Source: Lachnospiraceae bacterium UBA7086 (GTDB lineage: Bacteria > Bacillota > Clostridia > Lachnospirales > Lachnospiraceae). From it: a DNA stretch of 28,400 bases. The DNA is taken from positions 1 through 28,400 of the forward strand of contig DKZA01000054.1 of the NCBI GenBank assembly GCA_002492525.1, written 5' to 3'. Below the pieces are notes generated by a model. It had not been told where the DNA came from and did no database searches. It worked only from the letters and a program-made list of their open reading frames with translations. The position numbers and the translations under genes were made by a program. Numbering within the stretch: position 1 is the first letter of the stretch; every line of letters begins with the position of its first letter. Positions 1 through 9,466 of the stretch are shown here, one piece after another.

Positions 1-464
1 CGATAGTGCGCAAAAGCCTTGTTTGCCTCTGCCATCTTGTGCATATCTTCTTTTCTCTTCACTGCTGCACCTGTATTATTGGCAGCATCTAAGATTTCAT
101 TCGCAAGTCTCTGCTCCATGGTCTTTTCGCCTCTCTTACGAGAAAACATTACCAACCAACGCAGGCCGAGTGCCTGCCGTCTGTCCGGACGAACCTCGAT
201 CGGCACCTGATAGGTAGCGCCGCCGATACGTCTTGCCTTAACTTCAAGAACGGGCATGATGTTATTCATAGCCTCCTCGAATACGTCAAGCGCCGGCTTG
301 CCGGCTTTCTCCTCCACTCTTGCAAATGCTCCGTATACAATCTTCTGTGCAACGCCCTTCTTACCGTCCAACATAATGTTGTTGATAAGTTTGGTCACTA
401 CCTTATTATTGTATAAAGGATCTGCTAATACATCTCTCTTTGCAATATGTCCTTTACGTGGCAC
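1..464 (-). CDS. rpsG: 30S ribosomal protein S7 (C-terminal end cut by window edge)
   Basis: Small-subunit protein S7, which nucleates folding of the 16S rRNA 3' major domain and contacts E-site tRNA. The translation begins MPRKGHIAKRDV and contains the family's VRPDRRQALGLRWLV stretch and the terminal KAFAHYR. The start is GTG at 464-462, preceded by a strong AAGGAGGGA ribosome binding site (471-479); no in-frame ATG is nearby. 154 full codons are inside the window. S7 proteins are usually 156 aa, so only about two residues and the stop are missing. It follows rpsL by 143 nt, the normal str-operon order. That spacer holds a small palindrome (486-498) and a repeated GGACACAT, but I cannot match them to a known S7-binding element. 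Confidence 0.96.
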   Translation of the reverse strand, partial: MPRKGHIAKRDVLADPLYNNKVVTKLINNIMLDGKKGVAQKIVYGAFARVEEKAGKPALDVFEEAMNNIMPVLEVKARRIGGATYQVPIEVRPDRRQALGLRWLVMFSRKRGEKTMEQRLANEILDAANNTGAAVKRKEDMHKMAEANKAFAHY

Positions 465-607
465 GATTCTTCCCTCCTTATTATCATGAATAATTCATAG
501 GTACTCACATGTGTCCTCTAATTCAATGTGTCCGTGCGGTTTTCTATCAACAAGAATCCCAACACTAAATTAGTTCTGTTTGTGGTACTGATTAACCTTT
601 CTCAACC

Positions 608-1021
608 CTACTTTTTCGGTCTCTTAGCGCCGTACTTGGAACGAGCCTGTCTTCTGTTAGCGACTCCCGCAGTATCGAGAGTACCTCTGATAATGTGGTA
701 TCTCGTACCAGGTAAGTCTTTGACTCTTCCGCCACGAATAAGGACTACGCTATGCTCCTGAAGGTTGTGGCCTTCGCCGGGAATATAGCTTGTCACTTCG
801 ATTCCGTTAGAAAGACGTACTCTGGCAATCTTTCTGAGCGCTGAGTTAGGCTTTTTGGGGGTTGCTGTCTTAACAGCTGTGCAGACACCTCTCTTCTGCG
901 GAGAAGCTGTATCAGTAGCTGCCTTATGAAGGGAATTGTATCCTTTCAACAAAGCAGGCGCTGTGGACTTCTTTACAGATGTCTGACGACCCTTTCTGAC
1001 TAACTGGTTAAATGTTGGCAT
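608..1021 (-). CDS. rpsL: 30S ribosomal protein S12
   Basis: S12 of the decoding centre. The 137-aa product starts MPTFNQLVRKGR and carries the diagnostic TPKKPNSALRK and GGRVKDLPGTRYH segments; the lysines and surrounding residues where streptomycin-resistance changes occur in other bacteria look wild type. The start chosen is ATG at 1021-1019. A GTG three codons upstream overlaps the AGGAGGTG ribosome binding site (1030-1036) and is therefore unlikely. Length fits Firmicutes S12. It lies directly after rpoC with no L7Ae-type gene in between, unlike Bacillus, and has its own promoter. Confidence 0.97.
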   Translation of the reverse strand: MPTFNQLVRKGRQTSVKKSTAPALLKGYNSLHKAATDTASPQKRGVCTAVKTATPKKPNSALRKIARVRLSNGIEVTSYIPGEGHNLQEHSVVLIRGGRVKDLPGTRYHIIRGTLDTAGVANRRQARSKYGAKRPKK

Positions 1022-1075
1022 TCTTTTCACCTCCTATGTGATTGTTTCTCTGCCGCTTCGGCTTTTATGGCGCAC

Positions 1076-1130
1076 AAAAAAAACGTATTCACGTGCACAC
1101 TAAAATAGTATACTTGCCCGTGAATACGTT
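1076..1130 (-). terminator. Rho-independent terminator after rpoC (contains rpsL promoter)
   Basis: Perfect 12-bp inverted repeat, arms 1082-1093 and 1119-1130 (AACGTATTCACG and its complement), loop of 25 nt with a small inner ACTA/TAGT stem. On the - strand the second arm runs straight into eight T residues (1076-1083), the geometry of an intrinsic terminator about 30 nt past the rpoC stop. The long loop is unusual and holds a -10 hexamer. Confidence 0.7.
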
Positions 1131-1135
1131 GTCAA
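1107..1135 (-). promoter_or_regulatory. sigma-A promoter for rpsL-rpsG
   Basis: On the - strand: -35 TTGACA at 1135-1130, 17-nt spacer, -10 TATACT at 1112-1107. Expected start of transcription is near 1100, giving an 80-nt leader before rpsL. The -35 touches the upstream arm of the rpoC terminator and the -10 lies in its loop. Confidence 0.8.
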
Positions 1136-1160
1136 TACATTTTTCCTTGAAATTCCTATA

Positions 1161-4100
1161 TTATTCCAGGATTTCAGCCTCTAAAGCTTCCTCTGTCTCC
1201 TCGATGATCTCTTCATCCGTTTCATCCACATCATCAAATTCTTCAATTTCTTCCAGTTCCACCAGATCGGCATCCTCCTCTAAGGAACCATCATCAAAAT
1301 CAAGCTCATCATCCATCTGAAGTCTGCTTAAGAGATTCTCATCCGTACTAAGCTTCGTGTCGCGGTAACGTTTCATACCTGTACCGGCCGGAATCAGCTT
1401 ACCGATGATTACATTTTCTTTCAAACCGATCAGGCTATCGACTTTACCCTTGATCGCCGCCTCTGTCAGAACTTTTGTGGTCTCCTGGAACGATGCAGCC
1501 GACAGGAAGGAATCTGTGGCCAGAGCCGCCTTGGTGATACCTAACAGGATCTGTTTGCCGTCCGCCGGTTCCTTGCCCTCGCTAATCAGTCTCTCATTCA
1601 TATCTTCATATTCCAGAACATCCACCAGTGTACCCGGCAGGAAGTCCGTATCACCGTTATTCTCAATACGCACTTTCTTAAGCATCTGGCGTACGATCAC
1701 TTCAATATGCTTATCAGAGATATCCACACCCTGAAGGCGGTATACTCTCTGTACCTCGCGCAGCATATAATCCTGTACGGCACGGATGCCTTTGATCTTT
1801 AACAGATCATGAGGATTAACACTTCCCTCTGTGAGTTCATCACCGGCCTCCAGCACTGCTCCATCCAGGACTTTGATCCTGGATCCGTAAGGAATCAGAT
1901 AGGTCTTGGATTCACCGGTTTCATTATTGGTAATCATGATCTCACGTTTTTTCTTGGTATCTTTAATGGTTGCCACGCCGCCAAACTCTGCGATGATTGC
2001 AAGGCCCTTAGGCTTACGCGCCTCAAAAAGCTCTTCTACACGAGGAAGACCCTGGGTGATATCATCACCGGCCACACCGCCGGCATGGAAAGTACGCATG
2101 GTAAGCTGTGTACCCGGCTCACCGATAGACTGTGCTGCAATAATACCTACAGCTTCGCCGACCTGTACGGCCTCACCGGTCGCCATATTAGCACCATAGC
2201 ACTTCGCACAGATACCCACATGAGAACGGCAGGTTAAGATCGTACGGATCTTTACTTCCTCCACCGGTTCCCCTTTCTCATTCACGCCTACGCTTAAAAT
2301 CTTAGCCGCACGGGCAGGGGTAATCATGTGATTTCTTTTAACGATCATGTTACCGTCTTTATCTTTAATATCCTCACAGGAGAATCGCCCTGTGATTCTG
2401 TCTTTCAAGCCTTCGATGGTCTCCTTGCCGTCCATAAACGCCTTGACCACCATGCCGGGAATCTCGTCTTTGCCCTCGCAGCAGTCTACCTCGCGGATAA
2501 TAAGTTCCTGAGAGACATCCACCATTCTTCTGGTCAGATAACCAGAGTCTGCGGTACGAAGCGCCGTATCGGACAGACCTTTCCGCGCACCGTGAGCGGA
2601 CATGAAATATTCCAGTACATCCAGGCCTTCACGGAAGTTAGACTTAATGGGCAGTTCAATGGTATGTCCTGTGGTATTCGCCATCAAGCCACGCATACCG
2701 GCCAGCTGTTTGATCTGCTGGTTAGAACCACGGGCACCGGAATCCGCCATCATGAAGATGTTATTATATTTATCCAGACCGGAAAGCAGTACTTCCGTCA
2801 GTTCCTTATCTGTCTCGTTCCAGGTCTCGACAACCGCACGGTATCTCTCTTCCTCCGTGATCAGTCCACGCCTGAAATTCATGAAAATCTTATCTACGGT
2901 AGCCTGCGCTGCCTCCAGCATTTCTTTCTTCTGAGCGGGTACTGTCATATCCGAAATAGAAACAGTCATGGCAGCCTGGGTAGAATATTTATAGCCAATG
3001 GACTTGATCAGGTCAAGCACTTCCGCTGTCTTTACAGCCCCGTGAATATTGATGACCTTCTCCAAGATCTGTTTGAGCTGCTTCTTACCCACATGGAAAT
3101 CCACTTCCAGTTTCAGGATATCCTCCGGGTTGCTTCTGTCCACATATCCAAGATCCTGCGGTAAGATTTCATTGAAAAGGAATCTTCCCAGAGTGGATTC
3201 CACATTGCCGGACACCACACTGCCGTCAGCGGTCTTTTTAGTCACTCTCACATTAATCCTGGCATGCAGCGTACAAACCTTATTTTCATAGGCAAGAATT
3301 GCCTCATTTACGTTCTTAAAGAACTTACCCTCACCCAAAGCGCCAGGTCTTTCCTGTGTCAGGTAGTAAATACCCAGTACCATATCCTGAGAAGGCACCG
3401 CCACAGGGCCGCCGTCCGAAGGCTTTAAGAGGTTATTCGGAGAGAGCAGAAGGAATCTGCACTCCGCCTGTGCCTCCACGGAAAGGGGCAGATGAACTGC
3501 CATCTGGTCACCGTCAAAATCAGCATTAAATGCCGTACATACCAAAGGATGCAGTTTAATAGCCTTACCTTCCACCAGAATTGGCTCAAAAGCCTGAATA
3601 CCCAGTCTGTGCAGAGTAGGCGCACGGTTCAACATCACCGGATGCTCTTTAATTACTTCTTCCAGTACATCCCATACCTGTGTATCCAATCTCTCCACCA
3701 GCTTTTTAGCAGCTTTGATGTTCTGAGAGATCCCACGGGATACCAATTCTTTCATGACAAAAGGTTTAAACAGTTCGATTGCCATCTCTTTGGGCAGACC
3801 GCACTGATAGATCTTTAATTCAGGCCCAACCACGATAACAGACCGCCCGGAATAGTCAACACGCTTACCGAGCAGATTCTGACGGAAACGTCCTGATTTA
3901 CCCTTCAGCATATCAGACAGGGATTTTAATGCCCTGTTGCCAGGACCTGTCACCGGACGTCCTCTTCTACCGTTATCAATCAGCGCATCCACAGCCTCCT
4001 GTAACATACGCTTCTCGTTGCGGACAATAATATCCGGAGCTCCCAGCTCCAGCAGTCTCTTTAAACGATTGTTTCTATTGATGATTCTTCTGTACAGATC

Positions 4101-4886
4101 ATTCAGGTCTGAGGTCGCAAAACGTCCTCCGTCCAACTGTACCATAGGACGCAGATCAGGCGGGATAACCGGAATCGCATCCATGATCATCCACTCCGGC
4201 CGATTACCGGACTCTCTGAAAGCCTCCACAACTTCCAGTCTCTTAATGATACGGGCCCGTTTCTGGCCGGTAGAATCTTTCAATCCTTCTTTTAATTCTA
4301 CCGCCTCAGCCTCCAAATCTATCGCCTGCAAAAGTTCCTTGATTGCCTCGGCACCCATCCCAACACGGAATTTATTGCCCCAGTTTTCTCTCGCATCCTG
4401 ATATTCTTTCTCAGAAAGAACCTGCTTGTATTCCAGGTCTGTCTCACCGCCGTCCAGTACAATATAGGACGCGAAATAGAGCACTTTCTCGAGGACTCTC
4501 GGGGACAGATCCAGGATCAGTCCCATACGGCTCGGGATTCCTTTAAAATACCAGATATGGGATACGGGAGCTGCCAGTTCAATATGACCCATACGCTCTC
4601 TGCGGACACTGGATTTCGTTACTTCCACACCACATCTGTCGCAGACCACACCTTTATATCTGATCTTTTTATATTTACCACAATGACATTCCCAGTCCTT
4701 ACTGGGACCGAAGATCCTCTCACAGAAAAGACCTTCTTTCTCTGGTTTTAACGTTCTGTAATTGATAGTCTCAGGCTTCGTGACCTCACCTCTGGACCAC
4801 TCTCTGATCTTCTCAGGTGATGCCAATCCAATCTTGATCGCATCAAATGTCATAGGTTGATATGTTTCCTGTCTCATGTCTGACAT
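1161..4886 (-). CDS. rpoC: DNA-directed RNA polymerase subunit beta'
   Basis: Largest catalytic subunit of RNA polymerase, 1241 aa. The Mg-binding NADFDGD loop is at residues 454-460. The N-terminal zinc ribbon cysteines are C67, C69, C82 and C85; the second zinc site uses a CC pair near 802-803 with C886, C893 and C896. The trigger-loop region (EAVGIIAAQSIGEPGTQLTM, about 911-930) is intact. The last 50 residues are almost all Asp/Glu (MDDELDFDD onward), an acidic tail beyond the conserved core. The start ATG at 4886 has AAGGAG about 11 nt upstream. It follows rpoB by 46 nt and is surely co-transcribed with it. Confidence 0.98.
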   Translation of the reverse strand: MSDMRQETYQPMTFDAIKIGLASPEKIREWSRGEVTKPETINYRTLKPEKEGLFCERIFGPSKDWECHCGKYKKIRYKGVVCDRCGVEVTKSSVRRERMGHIELAAPVSHIWYFKGIPSRMGLILDLSPRVLEKVLYFASYIVLDGGETDLEYKQVLSEKEYQDARENWGNKFRVGMGAEAIKELLQAIDLEAEAVELKEGLKDSTGQKRARIIKRLEVVEAFRESGNRPEWMIMDAIPVIPPDLRPMVQLDGGRFATSDLNDLYRRIINRNNRLKRLLELGAPDIIVRNEKRMLQEAVDALIDNGRRGRPVTGPGNRALKSLSDMLKGKSGRFRQNLLGKRVDYSGRSVIVVGPELKIYQCGLPKEMAIELFKPFVMKELVSRGISQNIKAAKKLVERLDTQVWDVLEEVIKEHPVMLNRAPTLHRLGIQAFEPILVEGKAIKLHPLVCTAFNADFDGDQMAVHLPLSVEAQAECRFLLLSPNNLLKPSDGGPVAVPSQDMVLGIYYLTQERPGALGEGKFFKNVNEAILAYENKVCTLHARINVRVTKKTADGSVVSGNVESTLGRFLFNEILPQDLGYVDRSNPEDILKLEVDFHVGKKQLKQILEKVINIHGAVKTAEVLDLIKSIGYKYSTQAAMTVSISDMTVPAQKKEMLEAAQATVDKIFMNFRRGLITEEERYRAVVETWNETDKELTEVLLSGLDKYNNIFMMADSGARGSNQQIKQLAGMRGLMANTTGHTIELPIKSNFREGLDVLEYFMSAHGARKGLSDTALRTADSGYLTRRMVDVSQELIIREVDCCEGKDEIPGMVVKAFMDGKETIEGLKDRITGRFSCEDIKDKDGNMIVKRNHMITPARAAKILSVGVNEKGEPVEEVKIRTILTCRSHVGICAKCYGANMATGEAVQVGEAVGIIAAQSIGEPGTQLTMRTFHAGGVAGDDITQGLPRVEELFEARKPKGLAIIAEFGGVATIKDTKKKREIMITNNETGESKTYLIPYGSRIKVLDGAVLEAGDELTEGSVNPHDLLKIKGIRAVQDYMLREVQRVYRLQGVDISDKHIEVIVRQMLKKVRIENNGDTDFLPGTLVDVLEYEDMNERLISEGKEPADGKQILLGITKAALATDSFLSAASFQETTKVLTEAAIKGKVDSLIGLKENVIIGKLIPAGTGMKRYRDTKLSTDENLLSRLQMDDELDFDDGSLEEDADLVELEEIEEFDDVDETDEEIIEETEEALEAEILE

Positions 4887-4932
4887 CTTGCACTATGCTC
4901 CTTCCAGATTATTTACGGACCTTCTCTTCGTC

Positions 4933-7900
4933 TTATTCAAACTCTACTTCAAGATCCAGGTCATCTTCAGCCAAATCTTCTTCCTCGTCACTGGTCACAA
5001 GTTCTCCGCTGTCTTCATCAAACTCCTGCTTCTGATAACCCATGGAACCGAAAGAGTCTTTCTCATAATCATAGTTACGGGAATCTCCCTCAATCTCGTA
5101 ACGATAATCGTTCTCACCATAATCAATGGTTTCCATGATCTCCACCTCGGTCTGATCGTCACGAAGCACTCTGACATCCAGGCCCAGGGACTGTAATTCT
5201 TTGAGCAGTACTTTGAAAGATTCCGGTATACCAGGCTCCGGAATATTGTCGCCTTTGATGATCGCCTCATAGGTCTTGACACGTCCTACCACATCATCGG
5301 ATTTCACGGTCAGGATCTCCTGCAACGTATAAGCCGCACCATAAGCTTCCAATGCCCATACTTCCATCTCACCGAAACGCTGACCGCCGAACTGGGCTTT
5401 ACCACCCAGAGGCTGCTGTGTTACCAGAGAGTAAGGACCGGTGGAACGTGCATGAATCTTATCGTCCACCAGGTGATGGAGTTTCAGATAATGCATGTGT
5501 CCGATGGTAACCGGCGAATCAAAATACTCGCCTGTCCTTCCATCGCGCAGCCTCACCTTACCATCCCTGGAAATAGGCACGCCTTTCCACACTTCCCGGT
5601 GGTCTCTGTTCTCGTACAGATATTCCATAACTTCCGGTAAGAGTTCTTCCTTGTGTCTCTTTTCAAACTCTTCCCATTCCAGATTCACATAGTCGTTGGC
5701 CAGATCGAGGGTATCCATGATATCATCCTCTTTCGCACCGTCAAACACCGGCGTTGCCACGTTAAAGCCAAGGGCCTTAGCCGCCAGAGACAAATGAATC
5801 TCCAGCACCTGCCCGATGTTCATACGGGAAGGCACGCCCAGTGGATTTAATACAATATCCAGAGGACGTCCGTTCGGCAGATAAGGCATATCCTCTACCG
5901 GCAGCACGCGGGATACCACACCCTTGTTACCGTGACGGCCTGCCATCTTATCACCCACGGATATCTTTCTCTTCTGTGCAATATAAATGCGGACAGCCTG
6001 ATTCACACCAGGAGACAGCTCATCGCCATTTTCTCTGGTAAACACCTTAGCATCCACAACGATACCATACTCGCCGTGAGGCACTTTCAGGGAAGTGTCA
6101 CGCACCTCTCTGGCCTTTTCACCGAAAATAGCACGAAGGAGTCTTTCCTCCGCAGTCAGTTCTGTTTCTCCCTTGGGGGTCACCTTACCCACCAGGATAT
6201 CGCCGGCACGCACTTCCGCACCAATACGGATAATACCTCTGTCATCCAGATCTTTTAAGGCATCGTCACCCACACCTGGCACATCCCTGGTAATCTCCTC
6301 AGGACCCAGCTTAGTGTCGCGTGCCTCTGCTTCATATTCTTCAATGTGTACGGAAGTGTAGACATCTTCCTGTACCAGTCTTTCACTTAAAAGTACCGCA
6401 TCCTCATAGTTGTAACCTTCCCAGGTCATGAACCCGATCAGAGGATTCTTACCCAATGCCAGCTCGCCGCCGTCCGTAGAAGGGCCGTCTGCGATCACTT
6501 CACCCTGTTCCACATGAGCGCCCTTTTGTACGATAGGTTTCTGATTATAACAGTTAGACTGATTACTTCTGGAGAACTTGGACAAATGATACTCCATTTT
6601 CTCCCCATCGTCACAGGTCATCTTGATCAGATTGGAAGACACATAATCAATAGTGCCCGCTTTCTTTGCCACCACACAGACACCGGAGTCTACCGCCGCC
6701 TTTGGTTCCATACCGGTTCCTACCACAGGAGCTTCCGTAAAGAGCAGCGGCACCGCCTGTCTTTGCATGTTGGAACCCATCAATGCACGGTTCGCATCAT
6801 CGTTCTGCAAAAAAGGAATAAGCGCTGTTGCCACGGAAAATACCATTTTCGGAGACACGTCCATATAGTCAAACATAGTCTTAGGATATTCCTGCGTCTC
6901 CATCTTATAACGTCCGGATACACTGTTTCTCTTAAAATATCCGTCCTTGTCCAAAGGCGTAGAAGCCTGCGCCACATGGTAGTTATCTTCCTCATCCGCC
7001 GTCATATAAACTGTCTCATCCGTAACACGCGGATTGGCCGGATCAGACTTATCTATCTTACGGTAAGGTGCCTCCACAAATCCATATTCGTTGATTCTCG
7101 CATAAGATGCCAAAGAGTTGATCAAACCAATGTTGGGACCTTCAGGCGTCTCGATAGGGCACATCCTGCCATAATGCGTATAATGCACATCACGCACCTC
7201 AAATCCGGCCCGATCCCTGGACAGGCCGCCCGGTCCTAAGGCGGAGAGACGTCTCTTATGCGTCAACTCGCCCAACGGATTGTTCTGATCCATAAACTGC
7301 GACAGCTGAGAGGAGCCAAAGAATTCCTTCACCGCCGCCTGTACCGGTTTGATATTGATGAGCACCTGCGGAGAAATCTCTTCCGCATCATGGGTGGTCA
7401 TTCTCTCACGAACCACTCTCTCCAGTCTGGAAAGGCCAATGCGGTACTGGTTCTGTAACAGTTCGCCCACCGCACGGATACGGCGGTTGCCCAGATGGTC
7501 GATATCGTCATCATTACCGATACCATACTCCAGATGGATATTATAATTGATAGAAGCCAGAATATCTTCCTTGGTAATGTGCTTGGGAATCAACTCGTGC
7601 ACATTCTTCTGAATTGCCTCAGCCAACATCTCCGGATCTTCGCTGTACTCCTGTAAAATCTGCTGTAATACTGGGAAATAAACCAGTTCCGTAACGCCCA
7701 GTTCTCTGGGATTACACTCCACAAAATTGGTGATATCCACCATCATATTGGAAAGTACTTTGACATTCTTTTCTTCCGTCTGAATCCATACGGCAGGTAC
7801 CGCGGCGTTCTGAATCATATCCGCCATCTCCGCCGTCACCTTATCTCCTGCCTTGGCCAGGATTTCTCCCGTCAGCGTATCTACCACATCCTCAGCAAGA

Positions 7901-8784
7901 ATGTGATGTCTGATCCGGTTCCTGAACATCAGCTTCTTATTAAATTTATATCTGCCCACCTTGGCAAGATCATATCTTCTGGGGTCAAAAAACATAGCGG
8001 TGATCAGACTCTCCGCACTCTCCACGCTAAGAGGCTCACCGGGACGAATCTTCTTATATAATTCCAACAGACCTTCCTGATAGTTCTCGGCAGTATCCTT
8101 CGTGAAACTTGCCTCAATCTTCGGTTCGTCGCCAAACAGCTCCCTGATTTCATCATTGGAACCCACTCCCAGAGCGCGGATCAGCACAGTGATCGGAACC
8201 TTTCTGGTTCTGTCAACACGCACATAAAAGACATCATTAGAGTCTGTCTCATACTCTAACCATGCTCCGCGGTTGGGGATAACGGTAGCAGAAAAAAGTC
8301 TCTTACCGATCTTATCGTGTCCGATTCCGTAATAGATACCGGGAGAACGCACAAGCTGACTGACAATGACACGCTCTGCACCATTGATCACAAAAGTGCC
8401 TGTCTCAGTCATAAGAGGCAGATCGCCCATAAAGATCTCGTGCTCTGTGATCTCATCCTTCTCTTTGTTAATCAGACGTACTTTTACCTTGAGAGGGGCT
8501 GCATAAGTGGCGTCTCTCTCCTTACATTTTTCAATAGAATACTTGACATCCTCTTCGCATAACTCAAAGTCAACGAACTCTAAACTCAGATGACCGCTGT
8601 AATCTGAAATCGGAGAAATATCGTCAAACACTTCTTTTAAGCCTTCATCCAGAAACCACCGGTAGGAGTTCTTCTGAACTTCGATCAGGTTCGGCATATC
8701 CAGAACCTCTTTCTGTCGTGCATAAGTCATTCGCGTATTTCTGCCGGCTGCAGTCTTACGGATCCTGTTCTTTTCCATTGACAT
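4933..8784 (-). CDS. rpoB: DNA-directed RNA polymerase subunit beta
   Basis: Second catalytic RNA polymerase subunit, 1283 aa, longer than the Bacillus protein (about 1190 aa). The rifampicin pocket is visible at about 491-520 (SSQLSQFMDQNNPL...THKRRLSALGPGG) with the sensitive-type residues D499, H509 and S514 (equivalent to E. coli D516, H526, S531). The C-terminal 65 residues form a Tyr/Asp/Glu-rich acidic tail ending in DLDLEVEFE. Two starts are possible: ATG 8784 lies only 1 nt from the GGGGTGAG ribosome binding site, while ATG 8778 (third codon, MEKNRIRK) has the better spacing, so the true protein may be 1281 aa. It has its own promoter, separated from rplL by a hairpin. Confidence 0.98.
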   Translation of the reverse strand: MSMEKNRIRKTAAGRNTRMTYARQKEVLDMPNLIEVQKNSYRWFLDEGLKEVFDDISPISDYSGHLSLEFVDFELCEEDVKYSIEKCKERDATYAAPLKVKVRLINKEKDEITEHEIFMGDLPLMTETGTFVINGAERVIVSQLVRSPGIYYGIGHDKIGKRLFSATVIPNRGAWLEYETDSNDVFYVRVDRTRKVPITVLIRALGVGSNDEIRELFGDEPKIEASFTKDTAENYQEGLLELYKKIRPGEPLSVESAESLITAMFFDPRRYDLAKVGRYKFNKKLMFRNRIRHHILAEDVVDTLTGEILAKAGDKVTAEMADMIQNAAVPAVWIQTEEKNVKVLSNMMVDITNFVECNPRELGVTELVYFPVLQQILQEYSEDPEMLAEAIQKNVHELIPKHITKEDILASINYNIHLEYGIGNDDDIDHLGNRRIRAVGELLQNQYRIGLSRLERVVRERMTTHDAEEISPQVLINIKPVQAAVKEFFGSSQLSQFMDQNNPLGELTHKRRLSALGPGGLSRDRAGFEVRDVHYTHYGRMCPIETPEGPNIGLINSLASYARINEYGFVEAPYRKIDKSDPANPRVTDETVYMTADEEDNYHVAQASTPLDKDGYFKRNSVSGRYKMETQEYPKTMFDYMDVSPKMVFSVATALIPFLQNDDANRALMGSNMQRQAVPLLFTEAPVVGTGMEPKAAVDSGVCVVAKKAGTIDYVSSNLIKMTCDDGEKMEYHLSKFSRSNQSNCYNQKPIVQKGAHVEQGEVIADGPSTDGGELALGKNPLIGFMTWEGYNYEDAVLLSERLVQEDVYTSVHIEEYEAEARDTKLGPEEITRDVPGVGDDALKDLDDRGIIRIGAEVRAGDILVGKVTPKGETELTAEERLLRAIFGEKAREVRDTSLKVPHGEYGIVVDAKVFTRENGDELSPGVNQAVRIYIAQKRKISVGDKMAGRHGNKGVVSRVLPVEDMPYLPNGRPLDIVLNPLGVPSRMNIGQVLEIHLSLAAKALGFNVATPVFDGAKEDDIMDTLDLANDYVNLEWEEFEKRHKEELLPEVMEYLYENRDHREVWKGVPISRDGKVRLRDGRTGEYFDSPVTIGHMHYLKLHHLVDDKIHARSTGPYSLVTQQPLGGKAQFGGQRFGEMEVWALEAYGAAYTLQEILTVKSDDVVGRVKTYEAIIKGDNIPEPGIPESFKVLLKELQSLGLDVRVLRDDQTEVEIMETIDYGENDYRYEIEGDSRNYDYEKDSFGSMGYQKQEFDEDSGELVTSDEEEDLAEDDLDLEVEFE

Positions 8785-8870
8785 CTCACCCCGTTCTTTA
8801 TGATTAATGCATGCTTAGTCGCAAAATCATACTTCAAATAAGCATACCACACCACAATAGTGCATCATAC

Positions 8871-8899
8871 ATTCTACTACAAGTCCTTAGGGGAGTCAA
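8871..8899 (-). promoter_or_regulatory. sigma-A promoter for rpoBC
   Basis: On the - strand: -35 TTGACT at 8899-8894, 17-nt spacer, -10 TAGAAT at 8876-8871. It sits about 85 nt upstream of rpoB and downstream of the rplL hairpin, so rpoBC can be transcribed independently of rplJL. Confidence 0.75.
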
Positions 8900-8960
8900 C
8901 GATTATTTTGAGAAATTAAAAAAGATTTTAGAAAATAAGGAAACCATCTGTAAAAATAAC

Positions 8961-9004
8961 GGAAACAAAACCGTCCACATGCTTATCCAAACATGTGAAC
9001 GGTT
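8961..9004 (-). terminator. Hairpin terminator/attenuator between rplL and rpoB
   Basis: 14-bp stem, arms 8967-8980 and 8991-9004, 10-nt loop. The single imperfect pair is a G-U wobble in the - strand RNA but an A-C mismatch on the other strand, so selection has acted on the - strand transcript. It is followed by TTTTGTTT, an interrupted U-tract, so termination may be partial, as at the rplL-rpoB attenuator known in other bacteria. Confidence 0.65.
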
Positions 9005-9027
9005 TATCATTCTGCTATGCGTAGGGA

Positions 9028-9408
9028 TTACTTGAGAGTAACCTTTGCGCCCTCTGCCTCTAACTTAGCCTTAAGGTCATCTGCCTCTTCCTTGGAAGCA
9101 GCCTCTTTGAGTACCTTCGGAGCGGAATCTACCATATCCTTAGCTTCCTTTAAGCCAAGACCTGTTGCCTCACGAACAACTTTGATAACTTTAACCTTGT
9201 TCGGGCCAACCTCTGTCAACTCTACATCGAACTCTGTCTTCTCCTCTGCTGCCGCTGCGCCTGCGTCACCGCCTGCTGCTGCAACTACCACGCCTGCTGC
9301 TGCAGATACACCGAACTCCTCCTCGCAAGCCTTTACAAGATCGTTTAATTCTAATACTGTCAACTCTTTGATCGCATCGATCAATTCCTGAGTAGATAAC
9401 TTTGCCAT
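9028..9408 (-). CDS. rplL: 50S ribosomal protein L7/L12
   Basis: Stalk protein that recruits translation GTPases, present as dimers on L10. 126 aa: N-terminal dimerisation domain (about 1-34, MAKLSTQELIDAIKELTVLE), Ala/Gly-rich hinge (about 35-55), and C-terminal factor-binding domain with VKVIKVVREATGLGLKEAK (about 72-90). The start used is ATG 9408, with GGAGGT 7 nt upstream. An in-frame ATG five codons earlier overlaps that ribosome binding site and is rejected. It lies 58 nt after rplJ in the same transcript. Confidence 0.97.
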   Translation of the reverse strand: MAKLSTQELIDAIKELTVLELNDLVKACEEEFGVSAAAGVVVAAAGGDAGAAAAEEKTEFDVELTEVGPNKVKVIKVVREATGLGLKEAKDMVDSAPKVLKEAASKEEADDLKAKLEAEGAKVTLK

Positions 9409-9466
9409 GATTTTTACCTCCATATTTTTATTGTTGTTAGTTTGTCTGATACTTTACTTTCCCTGT

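Noticed and set aside
1022..1160. L7Ae-like ribosomal protein gene between rpoC and rpsL, as in Bacillus
   Set aside because: The spacer is only 139 bp and is filled by the terminator, promoter and leader.
2328..3164. 278-aa open frame on the + strand opposite rpoC
   Set aside because: Fully antisense to conserved RpoC sequence, no ribosome binding site, composition of a shadow frame.
6514..7239. 241-aa open frame on the + strand opposite rpoB
   Set aside because: Antisense to conserved RpoB; His/Arg-rich shadow translation without family features.
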